Below are positions 27,497 to 36,005 of a DNA stretch of 41,151 nucleotides, in pieces. Source of the stretch: an uncultured Gammaproteobacteria bacterium (lineage in GTDB: Bacteria; Pseudomonadota; Gammaproteobacteria; Arenicellales; JAANXG01); contig CALZGZ010000084.1 in assembly GCA_945787105.1 (NCBI GenBank), positions 1 to 41,151 on the forward strand. The letters run 5' to 3'. The first letter of the stretch is position 1. Each line of letters opens with the position of its first letter. Under the pieces are notes generated by a model. It was not told where the DNA came from and made no database searches. It was given only the letters and a program-made list of their open reading frames with translations. Made by a program: the position numbers and the translations under genes.

Positions 27497-28989
27497 TGTA
27501 TTCCGATTGCGGCTGCCTACCTAGTCGTGAATTCGGCATCCTACTGCATATCACCTCATTACCCGGGGTCGGCGCACATGGCGATCTTGGATCCGACGCG
27601 TACCGATTTGTCGATTTTTTGGCGTCGAGCGGCGCGCGCGTATGGCAGGTATTACCCTTGGTGCCTACTCACCATGGAGGCTCCCCTTATCTTGGGGAAT
27701 CGGCCCATGCTGGAAACCCTTTGCTGGTCAGCCCCCAGCAGCTGCTCGATGACGACTTGGTCTCCGGCGAACAATTCGACGAATTCATTCATAGCTCGAA
27801 CGCCGGTTGCGACTACAAATCTGCACATCACCGACTCTTGATGCACGCGTTTTCCCGCTATCTTGAATTCGACCGCAAACTGGCAGACGACATTACTCGC
27901 TTTGCAAACCACAACGACTATTGGCTGCCCGATTACACGCTGTATCGGGCCATCAAACACCTGCACAACAATGCACCGTGGTTCGATTGGCCCGCGCCAT
28001 TACGGGACCGAGACGCCCAGGCACTTGCTGCGGCACGTACAGAATATCGCGACGAAATTCAATTTGGCGCGTTCGCGCAATATGTGTTCTGGAAACAATG
28101 GAACAGATTGAAGACCTACGCAAACCAGCACGATATTCGCATCATGGGCGATATGCCGATGTTTGTCGCCCACGACAGCGCTGAAGTGTGGGCCTTCCCG
28201 GACTACTTTCAACTCGACGCCACTGGCCATGCCGTTAGTGTCGCAGGCGTGCCGCCGGACTATTTCTCCGTTACCGGACAGCGCTGGGGGAATCCGTTAT
28301 ATGAATGGCGACACATGCAACAAGACGGTTTTACTTGGTGGATAAACCGGTTTCGTTCACAGCTCAAGCTATTTGATCTATTGCGTGTCGATCATTTCCG
28401 GGGGTACGAATCATGTTGGTCGATTCCTGCGCAATGCGAAGACGCGACCCAAGGTCGTTGGCGCAACAGTCCCGGCGACGCCCTGTTCGCAACGCTCTCA
28501 CAGGCATTTGATCCGCTGCCCTTGATTGCTGAAGATTTGGGCGACATCACAGACGCGGTTCACGAATTGCGCCAACGCCACGGGTTCCCGGGAATGCGGG
28601 TACTGCAGTTTGCGTTTGACGGTGGCGCCGACAATCTGCACTTGCCGCACAACCATGTCGAATGCAGCGTCGTATATACGGGCACCCATGACAATAATAC
28701 GACACTTGGCTGGTTTCACCAGCTCGCGCCTGCGCAACAGCAACGGGTCTACGAGTACCTGGGCAATCCCCAAGTAACCATGCCATGGGCGCTGATTCGG
28801 GCAACCATGGCGTCGGTGGCGAGACTGGGAGTATTACCTTTGCAGGACATCATGGAACTGGATGACACCCATCGCATGAACATGCCCGGCACGGGAAGCG
28901 GGAACTGGTCATGGCGGTTCGACTGGTCCAGTCTTCCTTTCGGCACTGCAGACCGGCTGGCCCATCTTGCGTCGGTCTATGGACGCTAG
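27496..28989 (+). CDS. malQ: 4-alpha-glucanotransferase MalQ
   Basis: Disproportionates maltooligosaccharides in glycogen turnover. The 497-residue protein (GH77) has SREFGILLHITSLPG and LPLVPTHHGGSPYLGESAHAGNP split over the first 85 residues, the nucleophile motif LLRVDHFRGYESCW, the acid/base Glu in LIAEDLGDIT, and the third Asp in YTGTHDNNTTLGW. The ATG at 27496 overlaps the previous stop (TGATG) with CGGAGG 6 nt upstream; a TTG at 27493 is less likely. The last codon is followed by TAG (28987-28989), whose G is the first base of a complete repeat element. The homologous C-terminus (TADRLAHLASVYGR) looks complete. Confidence 0.94.
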   Translation: MYSDCGCLPSREFGILLHITSLPGVGAHGDLGSDAYRFVDFLASSGARVWQVLPLVPTHHGGSPYLGESAHAGNPLLVSPQQLLDDDLVSGEQFDEFIHSSNAGCDYKSAHHRLLMHAFSRYLEFDRKLADDITRFANHNDYWLPDYTLYRAIKHLHNNAPWFDWPAPLRDRDAQALAAARTEYRDEIQFGAFAQYVFWKQWNRLKTYANQHDIRIMGDMPMFVAHDSAEVWAFPDYFQLDATGHAVSVAGVPPDYFSVTGQRWGNPLYEWRHMQQDGFTWWINRFRSQLKLFDLLRVDHFRGYESCWSIPAQCEDATQGRWRNSPGDALFATLSQAFDPLPLIAEDLGDITDAVHELRQRHGFPGMRVLQFAFDGGADNLHLPHNHVECSVVYTGTHDNNTTLGWFHQLAPAQQQRVYEYLGNPQVTMPWALIRATMASVARLGVLPLQDIMELDDTHRMNMPGTGSGNWSWRFDWSSLPFGTADRLAHLASVYGR

Positions 28990-29257
28990 CCCGCATATTG
29001 CACCAAGGATCCCGGATGATGGCGAAGGGATCGGGCGGCTGGACGTAGCGCTGGAGCGAAATGCATAGCCGTAGCTATGCGTTGAGTGAAGCGCAAGTTC
29101 AGGCGTTCGAGACCGAGCCAGCGCCGGGATAGTCCCGCCCCTGTTTTTGCCAAGCAATTTGAAGCGTCGATGTCGCCATTTCCCGGAATAAACGGTACGG
29201 GCCTCTCCGCCGTATCGCTATGAATAGGGGCGGGGCGCCTTGGTGCAATATACGGGC
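28989..29257. repeat. Complete 269-bp TA-flanked inverted-terminus element
   Basis: The left end GCCCGCATATTGCACCAAGG and the right end, which reads GCCCGTATATTGCACCAAGG on the minus strand, are inverted copies. TA lies on both sides (28987-28988 and 29258-29259), as for IS630/Tc1-type targets. There is no reading frame that could be a transposase, so this is a MITE-like element. It fills the gap between the convergent malQ and glgP genes. It shares a 47-bp internal block (29086-29132) with the copy at 39801 and a right-half block with copies at 33074 and 33820. Confidence 0.85.
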
Positions 29258-29259
29258 TA

Positions 29260-31809
29260 TTACAACCAGAGCATACGCCCCATTTCCAACCGGTGAGAAA
29301 GGCTGTGATGGTGCGGATACGCCCGCAGCTTATAGGAGTAACGGCCACAATGGGCAAGACCAATCTCACCCTCATAAATCTGCCAGCCATCTTTTGCTAT
29401 GCCCGTTGCGGACAACGGATATTGCCGCGGATCCATCAGGCGATCCGCCTTAGATTTGTCGCTTATCAGGCATTCGACACGCAGGTCATCGGGCTTCAGC
29501 CCATTTAGCAGTACCTCCACAACCAGCTTCGCCTCATCACCCACGCGTATGTTTTCCGGTGGGATTTCTGATCGTCGAATCTTCACACCGTGCCACGACT
29601 TTTGTAGCTTCTTCTTCCAGGCAACCAACTGTTTGGCCCAGGCTGCGTCGTCGGCGTTGAACTTGCGCCCCAGCTTTGCCGCCGGCGAATAATACTGGCT
29701 TATGTAGTCCGTCAACATCCGCTGCGCGCTGAAACGGGAAAGTGCCGATATCATCGCTTGTTTCGCAACCTGTACCCAGTCCGAGGAATAACCTTGGCCA
29801 TTGCGCTTGTAGTAAAGGGGCAGAATCTCCCCTTCCAAAAGATCGAATGCGCCGGATGCTTCGATGTAGTCCCGCTCATGGTGGTCCGTCGCAGCAAGAT
29901 AGGGACTGATGGCCCAGCCGTTGTCACCCTCGAATCCCTCTTCCCACCAGCCATCCAAAGAGCTGAAATGCGGAACACCATTTATGGCAGCCTTTTGTCC
30001 GGAGGTGCCACTGGCTTCCATCGGGTATTCCGGGGTATTGAACCAGACATCCACACCGGTGACCAAAAAGCGCGCCAACTCAATGTCATAGGCTTCGAGC
30101 AACACGATTTTTCCTTCGAAGTCCGGGCGCCGCGAGAGCTGGTAAATCGCGTGGAGGTATTCCTGACCCGGCCCATCCTGAGGATGCGCTTTACCGGCAA
30201 ATATGAATACCACCGGATGCTCACTGTCCTGCACTAACCTGGTCAATCTGTCCATATCCTTGGTCAACAGGGTTGCTCGTTTGTAGGTTGCGAAACGCCG
30301 TGCAAAACCAATAACCAGCGTTTCGGGATTGAGGCATCGAGTCAATCGTCTGATCTGTGAATGACTCAGTCCATTCCTACGCCCCTGTTGCGTGATGCGT
30401 TGTTTTGCCTCCTCCATTAGCAGCGCCTTGATTGTCTGATGGGTCGCCCAGAACGCGCGGTCGGGAATATTTTTGATTGCCGCCCAAAAATCACGATCCA
30501 CCAACCGGTCGCGCCACTCCCCCGATAGGTGTTGATCAAAGATACGCACCCATTCGTGGTGAATAAACGACAGTACATGAACACCGTTTGTTACGTGACC
30601 TATCGGATTCTCATCAGGCTCGATTTGTGGCCACACGAAACTGCTCAACCTCGAAGACACTTCACCATGAAGCCGGCTGACGCCGTTCCGGAAGCGCGAT
30701 CCACGAAGCGCCAAGGCCGTCATATTGAAACTGCCCCCGTGACCCGGGCTGTCTCCCAACTCTAACAACCTATCGGTATCTACCTGTAGTTCATCCAGGA
30801 AATCCCCTAAATAGCGTGAGATCAGGTCCCGCGGAAAGATGTCGTGACCCGCGGGGACCGGGGTATGGGTGGTGAAAACAGTGGACGCCGCAACCGTTTC
30901 AAACGCGGCATCGAAGGCTACATTTGGTGACACCAACTCGCGGCATCGTTCCAGAATTAGCAATGCGGCATGACCTTCGTTGATATGCCAAGCCGTCGGT
31001 TGCAGACCCAGGGCACGCAGTGCCTTGACCCCGCCTATACCAAGTAATATCTCTTGCTGTATGCGCGTGTCCGCCCCGCCCCCATATAGCTGACGGGTTA
31101 TGAACCGGTCGTTCTCTCCGTTTTGCTCCAAATCCGTGTCTAGCAGGTAAATCGAGATAATACCGATGTTGGCTTCCCAGACCTTGAAGGCCACGTCGCG
31201 ATCTTCGAGGCGTATCGTGAGCGTGAGGTCTTGACCCGACTTGTCGGTCACCGGGTATATCGGTAACTCGTTAAAATTCAGGTCCGCGTACTGTGCATGT
31301 TGTCGGCCATTACCATCGATCTGCTGCTGGAAGTATCCATGACGATAAAGTAACCCCACACCGACAAACGGCAATCCAAGATCGCTCGCCTCTTTGCAGT
31401 GATCCCCGGCGAGAATACCCAGTCCCCCGGAGTAGATCGGTAGACTCTCGTGCACACCGTATTCAGCACAGAAATAGGCGACAAGATCGTGATCCTTGTC
31501 CAAGTTTTTAGTCACCGTTGCGGAATGCCGGTGTTTGAGATAGGTGTCAAAGGACGAAACACAACTCACGTAATGCCGCAGATACAAAGGGTCACCGGCG
31601 GCTTGGTTGAGCCGATCCTGATCAACCCGGCGCAAGAACAAGCGGGGATTATGACCGGTCGCTTCCCACAGCTCCGGATCCAGCGTAGAAAAGAGGTGGC
31701 GAATTCCGCGGTCCCAGCTGTAGAGCAGGTTGTTGGCGAGATCGGTCAGCCGCGCAAGGGCCTTGGGAATGGTAGGACGTACTTCCAGTGAGAAAGTGGT
31801 GCCAGTCAT
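29260..31809 (-). CDS. glgP: Glycogen/alpha-glucan phosphorylase GlgP
   Basis: Releases glucose-1-phosphate from glycogen using phosphate. The 849-residue protein (GT35) has the N-terminal LTDLANNLLYSWD, FCAEYGVHESLPIYSGGLGILAGDH (over about 90-115), HTPVPAGHD, and the pyridoxal-phosphate lysine region EASGTSGQKAAINGV. It matches the bacterial/archaeal type that starts close to VRPTIPKALARL. The frame is open to 31920, with other ATGs at 31854 and 31920; none has a strong ribosome-binding site and residues before 31809 do not look family-like. The stop lies directly against the TA flank of the repeat element. GlgP completes the glycogen cycle with the divergent gene block. Confidence 0.92.
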   Translation of the reverse strand: MTGTTFSLEVRPTIPKALARLTDLANNLLYSWDRGIRHLFSTLDPELWEATGHNPRLFLRRVDQDRLNQAAGDPLYLRHYVSCVSSFDTYLKHRHSATVTKNLDKDHDLVAYFCAEYGVHESLPIYSGGLGILAGDHCKEASDLGLPFVGVGLLYRHGYFQQQIDGNGRQHAQYADLNFNELPIYPVTDKSGQDLTLTIRLEDRDVAFKVWEANIGIISIYLLDTDLEQNGENDRFITRQLYGGGADTRIQQEILLGIGGVKALRALGLQPTAWHINEGHAALLILERCRELVSPNVAFDAAFETVAASTVFTTHTPVPAGHDIFPRDLISRYLGDFLDELQVDTDRLLELGDSPGHGGSFNMTALALRGSRFRNGVSRLHGEVSSRLSSFVWPQIEPDENPIGHVTNGVHVLSFIHHEWVRIFDQHLSGEWRDRLVDRDFWAAIKNIPDRAFWATHQTIKALLMEEAKQRITQQGRRNGLSHSQIRRLTRCLNPETLVIGFARRFATYKRATLLTKDMDRLTRLVQDSEHPVVFIFAGKAHPQDGPGQEYLHAIYQLSRRPDFEGKIVLLEAYDIELARFLVTGVDVWFNTPEYPMEASGTSGQKAAINGVPHFSSLDGWWEEGFEGDNGWAISPYLAATDHHERDYIEASGAFDLLEGEILPLYYKRNGQGYSSDWVQVAKQAMISALSRFSAQRMLTDYISQYYSPAAKLGRKFNADDAAWAKQLVAWKKKLQKSWHGVKIRRSEIPPENIRVGDEAKLVVEVLLNGLKPDDLRVECLISDKSKADRLMDPRQYPLSATGIAKDGWQIYEGEIGLAHCGRYSYKLRAYPHHHSLSHRLEMGRMLWL

Positions 31810-31950
31810 AAAGCAATTGATTAGATCGTTGTCAAAAAATATAGTTTTTGTCATAAATCCAGGTTTGCGGGCGTAGACCTTGGTTGTCACCGCGGTATCG
31901 CATCGCGCGCTGGCCGGCATATAACCCCACCCGCCACCGGAAATATCCAG

Positions 31951-31963
31951 ACCTGGTTGGGTC
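31951..31963. promoter_or_regulatory. Partial copy of the CCAACCAGGTTGG-type site upstream of glgP
   Basis: On the minus strand this reads GACCCAACCAGGT, identical over 13 nt to 17047-17059. Only one arm is fully conserved. It is about 140 bp upstream of my glgP start and about 30 bp upstream of the longest possible start. Confidence 0.25.
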
Positions 31964-32030
31964 GTGTTGTGTAGATTATGTAAAGGCCGTCAACTCATTG
32001 TCAAAAGAAATAAGCTTGTCGAAAAAACTG

Positions 32031-32046
32031 AAAACGCTAGCGTTTT
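32031..32046. promoter_or_regulatory. 16-bp perfect palindrome AAAACGCTAGCGTTTT
   Basis: A perfect palindrome between the divergent glgP and glcG-like genes, followed by one more T. It can fold as a 6-bp stem with a CTAG loop. Because both flanking genes point away from it, an operator fits better than a terminator. The remainder of the 31810-32230 gap contains no other feature I can support. Confidence 0.35.
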
Positions 32047-32230
32047 TGTGGTCCCGGCAAACCGATGCGCGATCGTGCTTGATCTTGAGTTCTGTGTCTT
32101 AACCCGCTGGTTGACGCACAGATATAAGCCTTTATAGTACCATTCCTCATTTCAATTTGGATCGAACCACTTAGATCTCGTCAGACTCCGTTTCGCCATA
32201 ACACCTGCAAATCAAAAATGAGCACTAAAT

Positions 32231-32674
32231 ATGCCAGATATTACACTGAAACACGCAAATCTCATTATTGAAGCGACACTAAAAAAGGGGCGTGAGTTGA
32301 ACCTTCCCAAACTCACCGTGGCCGTAGTCGACCGCGGCGGTTATCTCATCGCCTTGCAGCGGGATGACGGCGCCACTTTTATGCGCCCTAACATCAGCTT
32401 GGCAAAGGCATGGGGCGCCATCGGCCTTGGCGTGAATTCACGGGATATTTCCAAGCGCTATGAAAGCGGCGTGCGTGAAGCGGGGTTCATCAATGCGTTG
32501 AATGCGATGACCGGGGGAGGTGTCATTCCGTTGCCCGGCGGCGTGCTGATCTACGACTCCAACGGCGAGGTGTGCGGCGCCGTGGGCGTGTCGGGCGCCG
32601 TATCCGAGGACGATGAGGCCTGCGCACTCGCCGGGGTCGAAGCCGCAGGTCTGCAGGCACGTGTGGCGCGTTGA
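32231..32674 (+). CDS. GlcG/HbpS-like (DUF336) protein
   Basis: A 147-residue protein of the haem-degrading/GlcG family. It shows the family's N-terminal helix (LKHANLIIEATLKKGRELNLPKLTVAVVDRGG spread over residues 5-36), LIALQRDDGATFMRPNISLAKAWGAI, and the glycine-rich GGGVIPLPGGVLIYDSNGEVCGAVGVSGA. Relatives include GlcG beside glycolate oxidase genes and the haem-sensing HbpS; no glycolate genes are visible here. A stand-alone role in cofactor or haem binding is possible but unproven. No clear ribosome-binding site precedes the ATG. Confidence 0.8.
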   Translation: MPDITLKHANLIIEATLKKGRELNLPKLTVAVVDRGGYLIALQRDDGATFMRPNISLAKAWGAIGLGVNSRDISKRYESGVREAGFINALNAMTGGGVIPLPGGVLIYDSNGEVCGAVGVSGAVSEDDEACALAGVEAAGLQARVAR

Positions 32675-32828
32675 TCGTTAATGCACATTTCCCATTTGTC
32701 CACAGTTGAACAGCCGCTGAACCGGGCACATAGAACCGCGTCTCACCCGGCGCATTGTCGTGATAGGATATAGCTCGGTTTTATTTTTCATATCCGTCGG
32801 CACAACGGTAATCGAGGAGTCCAAAAGT

Positions 32829-33068
32829 ATGCTAGGCGAACCACACGATCTTCTCCATGAATTTCCCGAATATGAAGACAAGATCACAAAACTACGACAC
32901 ACGAATGGAAAGTTCGCCCGCCTCATGATCGAGTACGATGAACTGGATGCAAAGATTCGCAATCTAGAAGAACAAGCGCAGCCGGTCTCGGATACTTATA
33001 TGGAAGATCTAAAGAAAGTCAGGGTCACACTAAAAGACGAGCTGTACGACATACTCAATAATCGATAA
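32829..33068 (+). CDS. YdcH-like (DUF465) small coiled-coil protein
   Basis: A 79-residue, highly charged helical protein. It has the DUF465 pattern: HDLLHEFPEYEDKITKLR near the N-terminus, then an EYDELDAKIRNLEEQ coiled coil and a LKDELYDIL tail. The longer frame from 32760 is discounted because GAGGAG (32814-32819) lies 9 nt before the ATG at 32829. The function of the family is unknown. A repeat element begins 6 nt after the stop codon. Confidence 0.8.
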   Translation: MLGEPHDLLHEFPEYEDKITKLRHTNGKFARLMIEYDELDAKIRNLEEQAQPVSDTYMEDLKKVRVTLKDELYDILNNR

Positions 33069-33073
33069 CAGTT

Positions 33074-33279
33074 GCCCGTATATTGCACAACGGCGCCCCG
33101 CCGCCCCTATTCATGGCTATACACCGAGGACACCTGCAGCGACTCTTCTAGGAAATGGCGACATTCGATGCTCTAGCCCGCAGCTTGCACCAAGTCAGCG
33201 ATAGGAGTCTTGTAAACACCCTGGCAGCGACCCCATGACGCGTCCACCAAAAAACAACATTCAATAAACACTTCCTGTT
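33074..33279 (+). repeat. One-ended repeat copies between ydcH-like and gamma-CA genes
   Basis: GCCCGTATATTGCAC at 33074 starts a block of about 100 bp. It matches the copy at 33820 (CCCCTATTCATGGCTATAC, then TTCTAGGAAATGGCGACATTCGATGCT split by small differences) and the reverse complement of the right half of the 28989 element. A second, diverged left end, TA-GCCCGCAGCTTGCACCAAG, starts at 33176. No right end is seen, so both look truncated or nested. The rest of the gap, up to the next stop codon at 33280, has no gene. Confidence 0.7.
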
Positions 33280-33807
33280 CTATGGGTCTTTCGGCGCAAA
33301 CGCTTGCGTGTAACGGCGTATCTTGTTTACATATAACTCCGCGGCCCACTTGAGTCGGCCGATCTCGTCCGCGATTAGCTCCCGTACAACTCGCCCGGGA
33401 CTGCCCATCACCAATGAATTATCCGGGATTTCTTTTCCCTCAGTAATGAGAGTGTTGGCGCCGATCAAACAGTTGTTGCCAATCCTGGCGTTATTGAGAA
33501 CCACCGACTTCACACCAATCAGGCTGTTATCTCCTATCATGCATCCGTGAAGCATTACCATGTGGCCAACGGTAACGCCCGCACCGACCGTCAACGGGAA
33601 ACCCGGATCCACATGCAGCACGGAACCGTCCTGAATATTGCTCGCCTCGCCGATATGTATAACGTCATTATCGCCACGCAGCACGGCGTTGAACCAAATA
33701 CTGCTACGATGTTCCAAAATGACCGAACCGATCACCGTTGCTGTGTCGGCAATGAAGTGCTCCGTACCGCGAAGTTCCACACTTCGTTCTTCGAAATCAT
33801 AAATCAT
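33280..33807 (-). CDS. Gamma-carbonic-anhydrase-like hexapeptide protein
   Basis: A 175-residue left-handed beta-helix protein of the YrdA/PaaY/gamma-carbonic anhydrase family. It has the family start region ([29 protein letters not shown] in part), and the three expected zinc ligands in VLHVDPG and [15 protein letters not shown], followed by [31 protein letters not shown] near the C-terminus. Enzymatic activity is not certain for this group. The ATG at 33807 is only 12 nt from the terminus of a repeat element, so its ribosome-binding site and promoter must lie within or beyond that element. Confidence 0.85.
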   Translation of the reverse strand: MIYDFEERSVELRGTEHFIADTATVIGSVILEHRSSIWFNAVLRGDNDVIHIGEASNIQDGSVLHVDPGFPLTVGAGVTVGHMVMLHGCMIGDNSLIGVKSVVLNNARIGNNCLIGANTLITEGKEIPDNSLVMGSPGRVVRELIADEIGRLKWAAELYVNKIRRYTQAFAPKDP

Positions 33808-33819
33808 GATTCAAACCCA

Positions 33820-33966
33820 GCCCGTATATTGCACCAAGACGCCCCGTCCCTATTCATGGCTATACGCCAAGGATACCCGCAGCGTCTCTTCTAGGAAATG
33901 GCGACATTCGATGCTTTGGCTGCATTGCTCACCAGCATCCGGGATCCATGGGGCAATAAACGGGGT
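33820..33966. repeat. Shortened (147-bp) inverted-terminus element
   Basis: Left end GCCCGTATATTGCACCAAG (33820-33838); degenerate right end GGGGCAATAAACGGGGT (33950-33966), followed by TA. The interior matches the block at 33074. It separates the divergent gamma-CA and ABC transporter genes. Between 33967 and 34076 I see no further feature except the ABC gene's upstream DNA. Confidence 0.65.
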
Positions 33967-34076
33967 TAGTAAATTAATGCTCGCACACCCGACAATGGGG
34001 CTGAGCCGCATCGCTAGCAACATCGCTTTCCCGTCGGGGTCCGCTTACCCAATCCGGAACTGATTCGTTCTACAAT

Positions 34077-35921
34077 GTGGATATGGAAAACGCCGACCAA
34101 CGAACCGGATTTGAAACCACTCTGAGGCCCGACGCGGCACCTGACTCGGGCTATGACTGGTCATACATCGTAAACATAGCGCGTAAACGTAAGCGCAACC
34201 TTGCCGTCGCCAACATCCTTGCCGTGATAGCAGTGGTTGCGGCCGTACCGACTCCACTGCTAATGCCGCTGATGGTAGACGAAGTACTACTCGATCAGCC
34301 CGGATTCCTGGTCAATCTCATGAATCAGATTATGCCGGTCAGCTGGCACGGTCCGATGCTGTATATCGGCCTCATACTTGTGGCAACCGTGCTACTAAGA
34401 TTCACGTCGATCTGGCTCAACGTGCTGCAGACTCGGGAATTCACACTGATTTCAAAGGACGTGACATATCGGATGCGCCGCGACTTGCTGATGCATTTGG
34501 AGCGAGTATCGATGTCGGAGTATGAAACATTGGGCAGTGGCGCCGTGTCGTCACGTTTCGTTACCGACATCAATTCCATCGATGAATTCGTCGGACAGTC
34601 GGTGAGCAAACTGCTGGTAGCGGTCCTGAGCTTGGTTGGCGTGACCATTATCCTGCTGTGGATACACTGGCCGCTGGCGTTGTTCATTCTATTCATGAAC
34701 CCCTTGGTGGTCTTCTTTACCGTGGCGCTGGGTCACAAGGTCAAAGTGCTAAAAGAAAGGGAGAACAGCGCTTTCGAGCTGTTCCAACAGAGCTTGACCG
34801 AGACGCTCAATGCGATACAACAAATCCGCGCGAGCAACCGTGAACATCACTATATCCGCGGTGTGGTAGACAAAGCGCGGGGGATTAGAACCCATTCGGC
34901 ATCGTTTTCCTGGAAATCGGATGCGGCCAATCGATTTTCATTTGGCGTGTTTTTGATCGGCTTCGATGTATTTCGAGCGATCAGTATGCTTATGGTGGTG
35001 TTCTCGGATCTCACGATCGGACAGATGCTCGCTGTATTCGCCTACTTGTGGTTCATGATGGCACCGGTGCAGGAGGTATTGAATATTCAATACGCCTATT
35101 TCGGCGCCAAAGCGGCGCTGACCAGAATCAACGAGCTGTTAGCGTTGCACCAGGAACCGCGTTACCCGCACTTGAAGAACCCGTTTTCCGGCACCAACAC
35201 GGTGGCTATACACATTGAAGATGTGAGCTTCGCCTATGTCCCAGGCGAACCGGTCCTCAAGCACGTAAACCTTAAGATCCAACGCGGAGAGAAGGTTGCC
35301 TTGGTCGGCGCTTCCGGAGGGGGGAAATCCACCCTGGTTCAGGTGATCCTCGGCATGTATCCGATACAGAGCGGTCACCTCTATTTTGATGGTGCATCGA
35401 TCACCGAGATCGGTCTCGATGTGGTGCGCGATAACGTCGCCACCGTGCTACAACATCCGGCAATGTTAAATGATACGGTGCGCGCAAACCTAACTCTAGG
35501 ACGTGCCGCCGATGACGAAAAGCTATGGCATGTCCTCGGCATAGCCCAGCTAAGCGGTGTGGTGGAGTCAATGCCGGATGGATTGGACACGATGATTGGC
35601 CGTGACGGCGTGCGGTTGTCCGGTGGTCAGCAGCAACGCCTGGCCATTGCACGAATGATCTTATCGGATCCCAAGGTCGTCATTCTCGACGAGGCGACGT
35701 CCGCTCTGGATAACGAAACCGAAGCACAATTACACCGCGCCCTAGGAAAACATCTAGAGGGACGCACCACCTTGATCATCGCCCACAGGTTGAGCGCGGT
35801 AAAACAAGCCAACCGTGTCTATGTGTTCGAGGATGGACACATTATCGAACAAGGGTCTCATGAGCAGTTGATGAATACGGATGGTCTATACCACAAACTT
35901 TACAGTCGCACCGCCCACTAA
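34077..35921 (+). CDS. ABC exporter, fused membrane and ATPase domains
   Basis: A 614-residue half-transporter of the MsbA/ABCB type, acting as a homodimer to export a substrate across the inner membrane. The N-terminal half has six hydrophobic helices (first at about 45-68, LAVANILAVIAVVAAVPTPLL over that span). The C-terminal half has an ATPase with Walker A GASGGGKST (about 411-419), signature LSGGQQQR (about 514), Walker B VVILDEATSALD (about 533-544) and the H-loop IIAHRLS. There is no peptidase or substrate-binding domain. No adjacent gene suggests its substrate. A second ATG two codons downstream (34083) is also possible; neither has a clear ribosome-binding site. Confidence 0.9.
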   Translation: MDMENADQRTGFETTLRPDAAPDSGYDWSYIVNIARKRKRNLAVANILAVIAVVAAVPTPLLMPLMVDEVLLDQPGFLVNLMNQIMPVSWHGPMLYIGLILVATVLLRFTSIWLNVLQTREFTLISKDVTYRMRRDLLMHLERVSMSEYETLGSGAVSSRFVTDINSIDEFVGQSVSKLLVAVLSLVGVTIILLWIHWPLALFILFMNPLVVFFTVALGHKVKVLKERENSAFELFQQSLTETLNAIQQIRASNREHHYIRGVVDKARGIRTHSASFSWKSDAANRFSFGVFLIGFDVFRAISMLMVVFSDLTIGQMLAVFAYLWFMMAPVQEVLNIQYAYFGAKAALTRINELLALHQEPRYPHLKNPFSGTNTVAIHIEDVSFAYVPGEPVLKHVNLKIQRGEKVALVGASGGGKSTLVQVILGMYPIQSGHLYFDGASITEIGLDVVRDNVATVLQHPAMLNDTVRANLTLGRAADDEKLWHVLGIAQLSGVVESMPDGLDTMIGRDGVRLSGGQQQRLAIARMILSDPKVVILDEATSALDNETEAQLHRALGKHLEGRTTLIIAHRLSAVKQANRVYVFEDGHIIEQGSHEQLMNTDGLYHKLYSRTAH

Positions 35922-35930
35922 TCGTTCTAA

Positions 35931-36005
35931 GCCCGCATGGTTCATCAGCATTCGGGATGCTGACACAGGACTCGTGTTGCTGGGCGGCTGATGAGAAATA
36001 CAGGC
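35931..36005. repeat. Short (75-bp) inverted-terminus element
   Basis: Left end GCCCGCATGGTTCATCAGC; right end reads GCCTGTATTTCTCATCAGC on the minus strand and is followed by TA (36006-36007). An inner palindrome TCAGCAT-TCGGG-ATGCTGA is similar to the copy at 37977. The convergent dioxygenase-like gene ends in TAG made of this TA plus the first base of the element. Confidence 0.6.
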
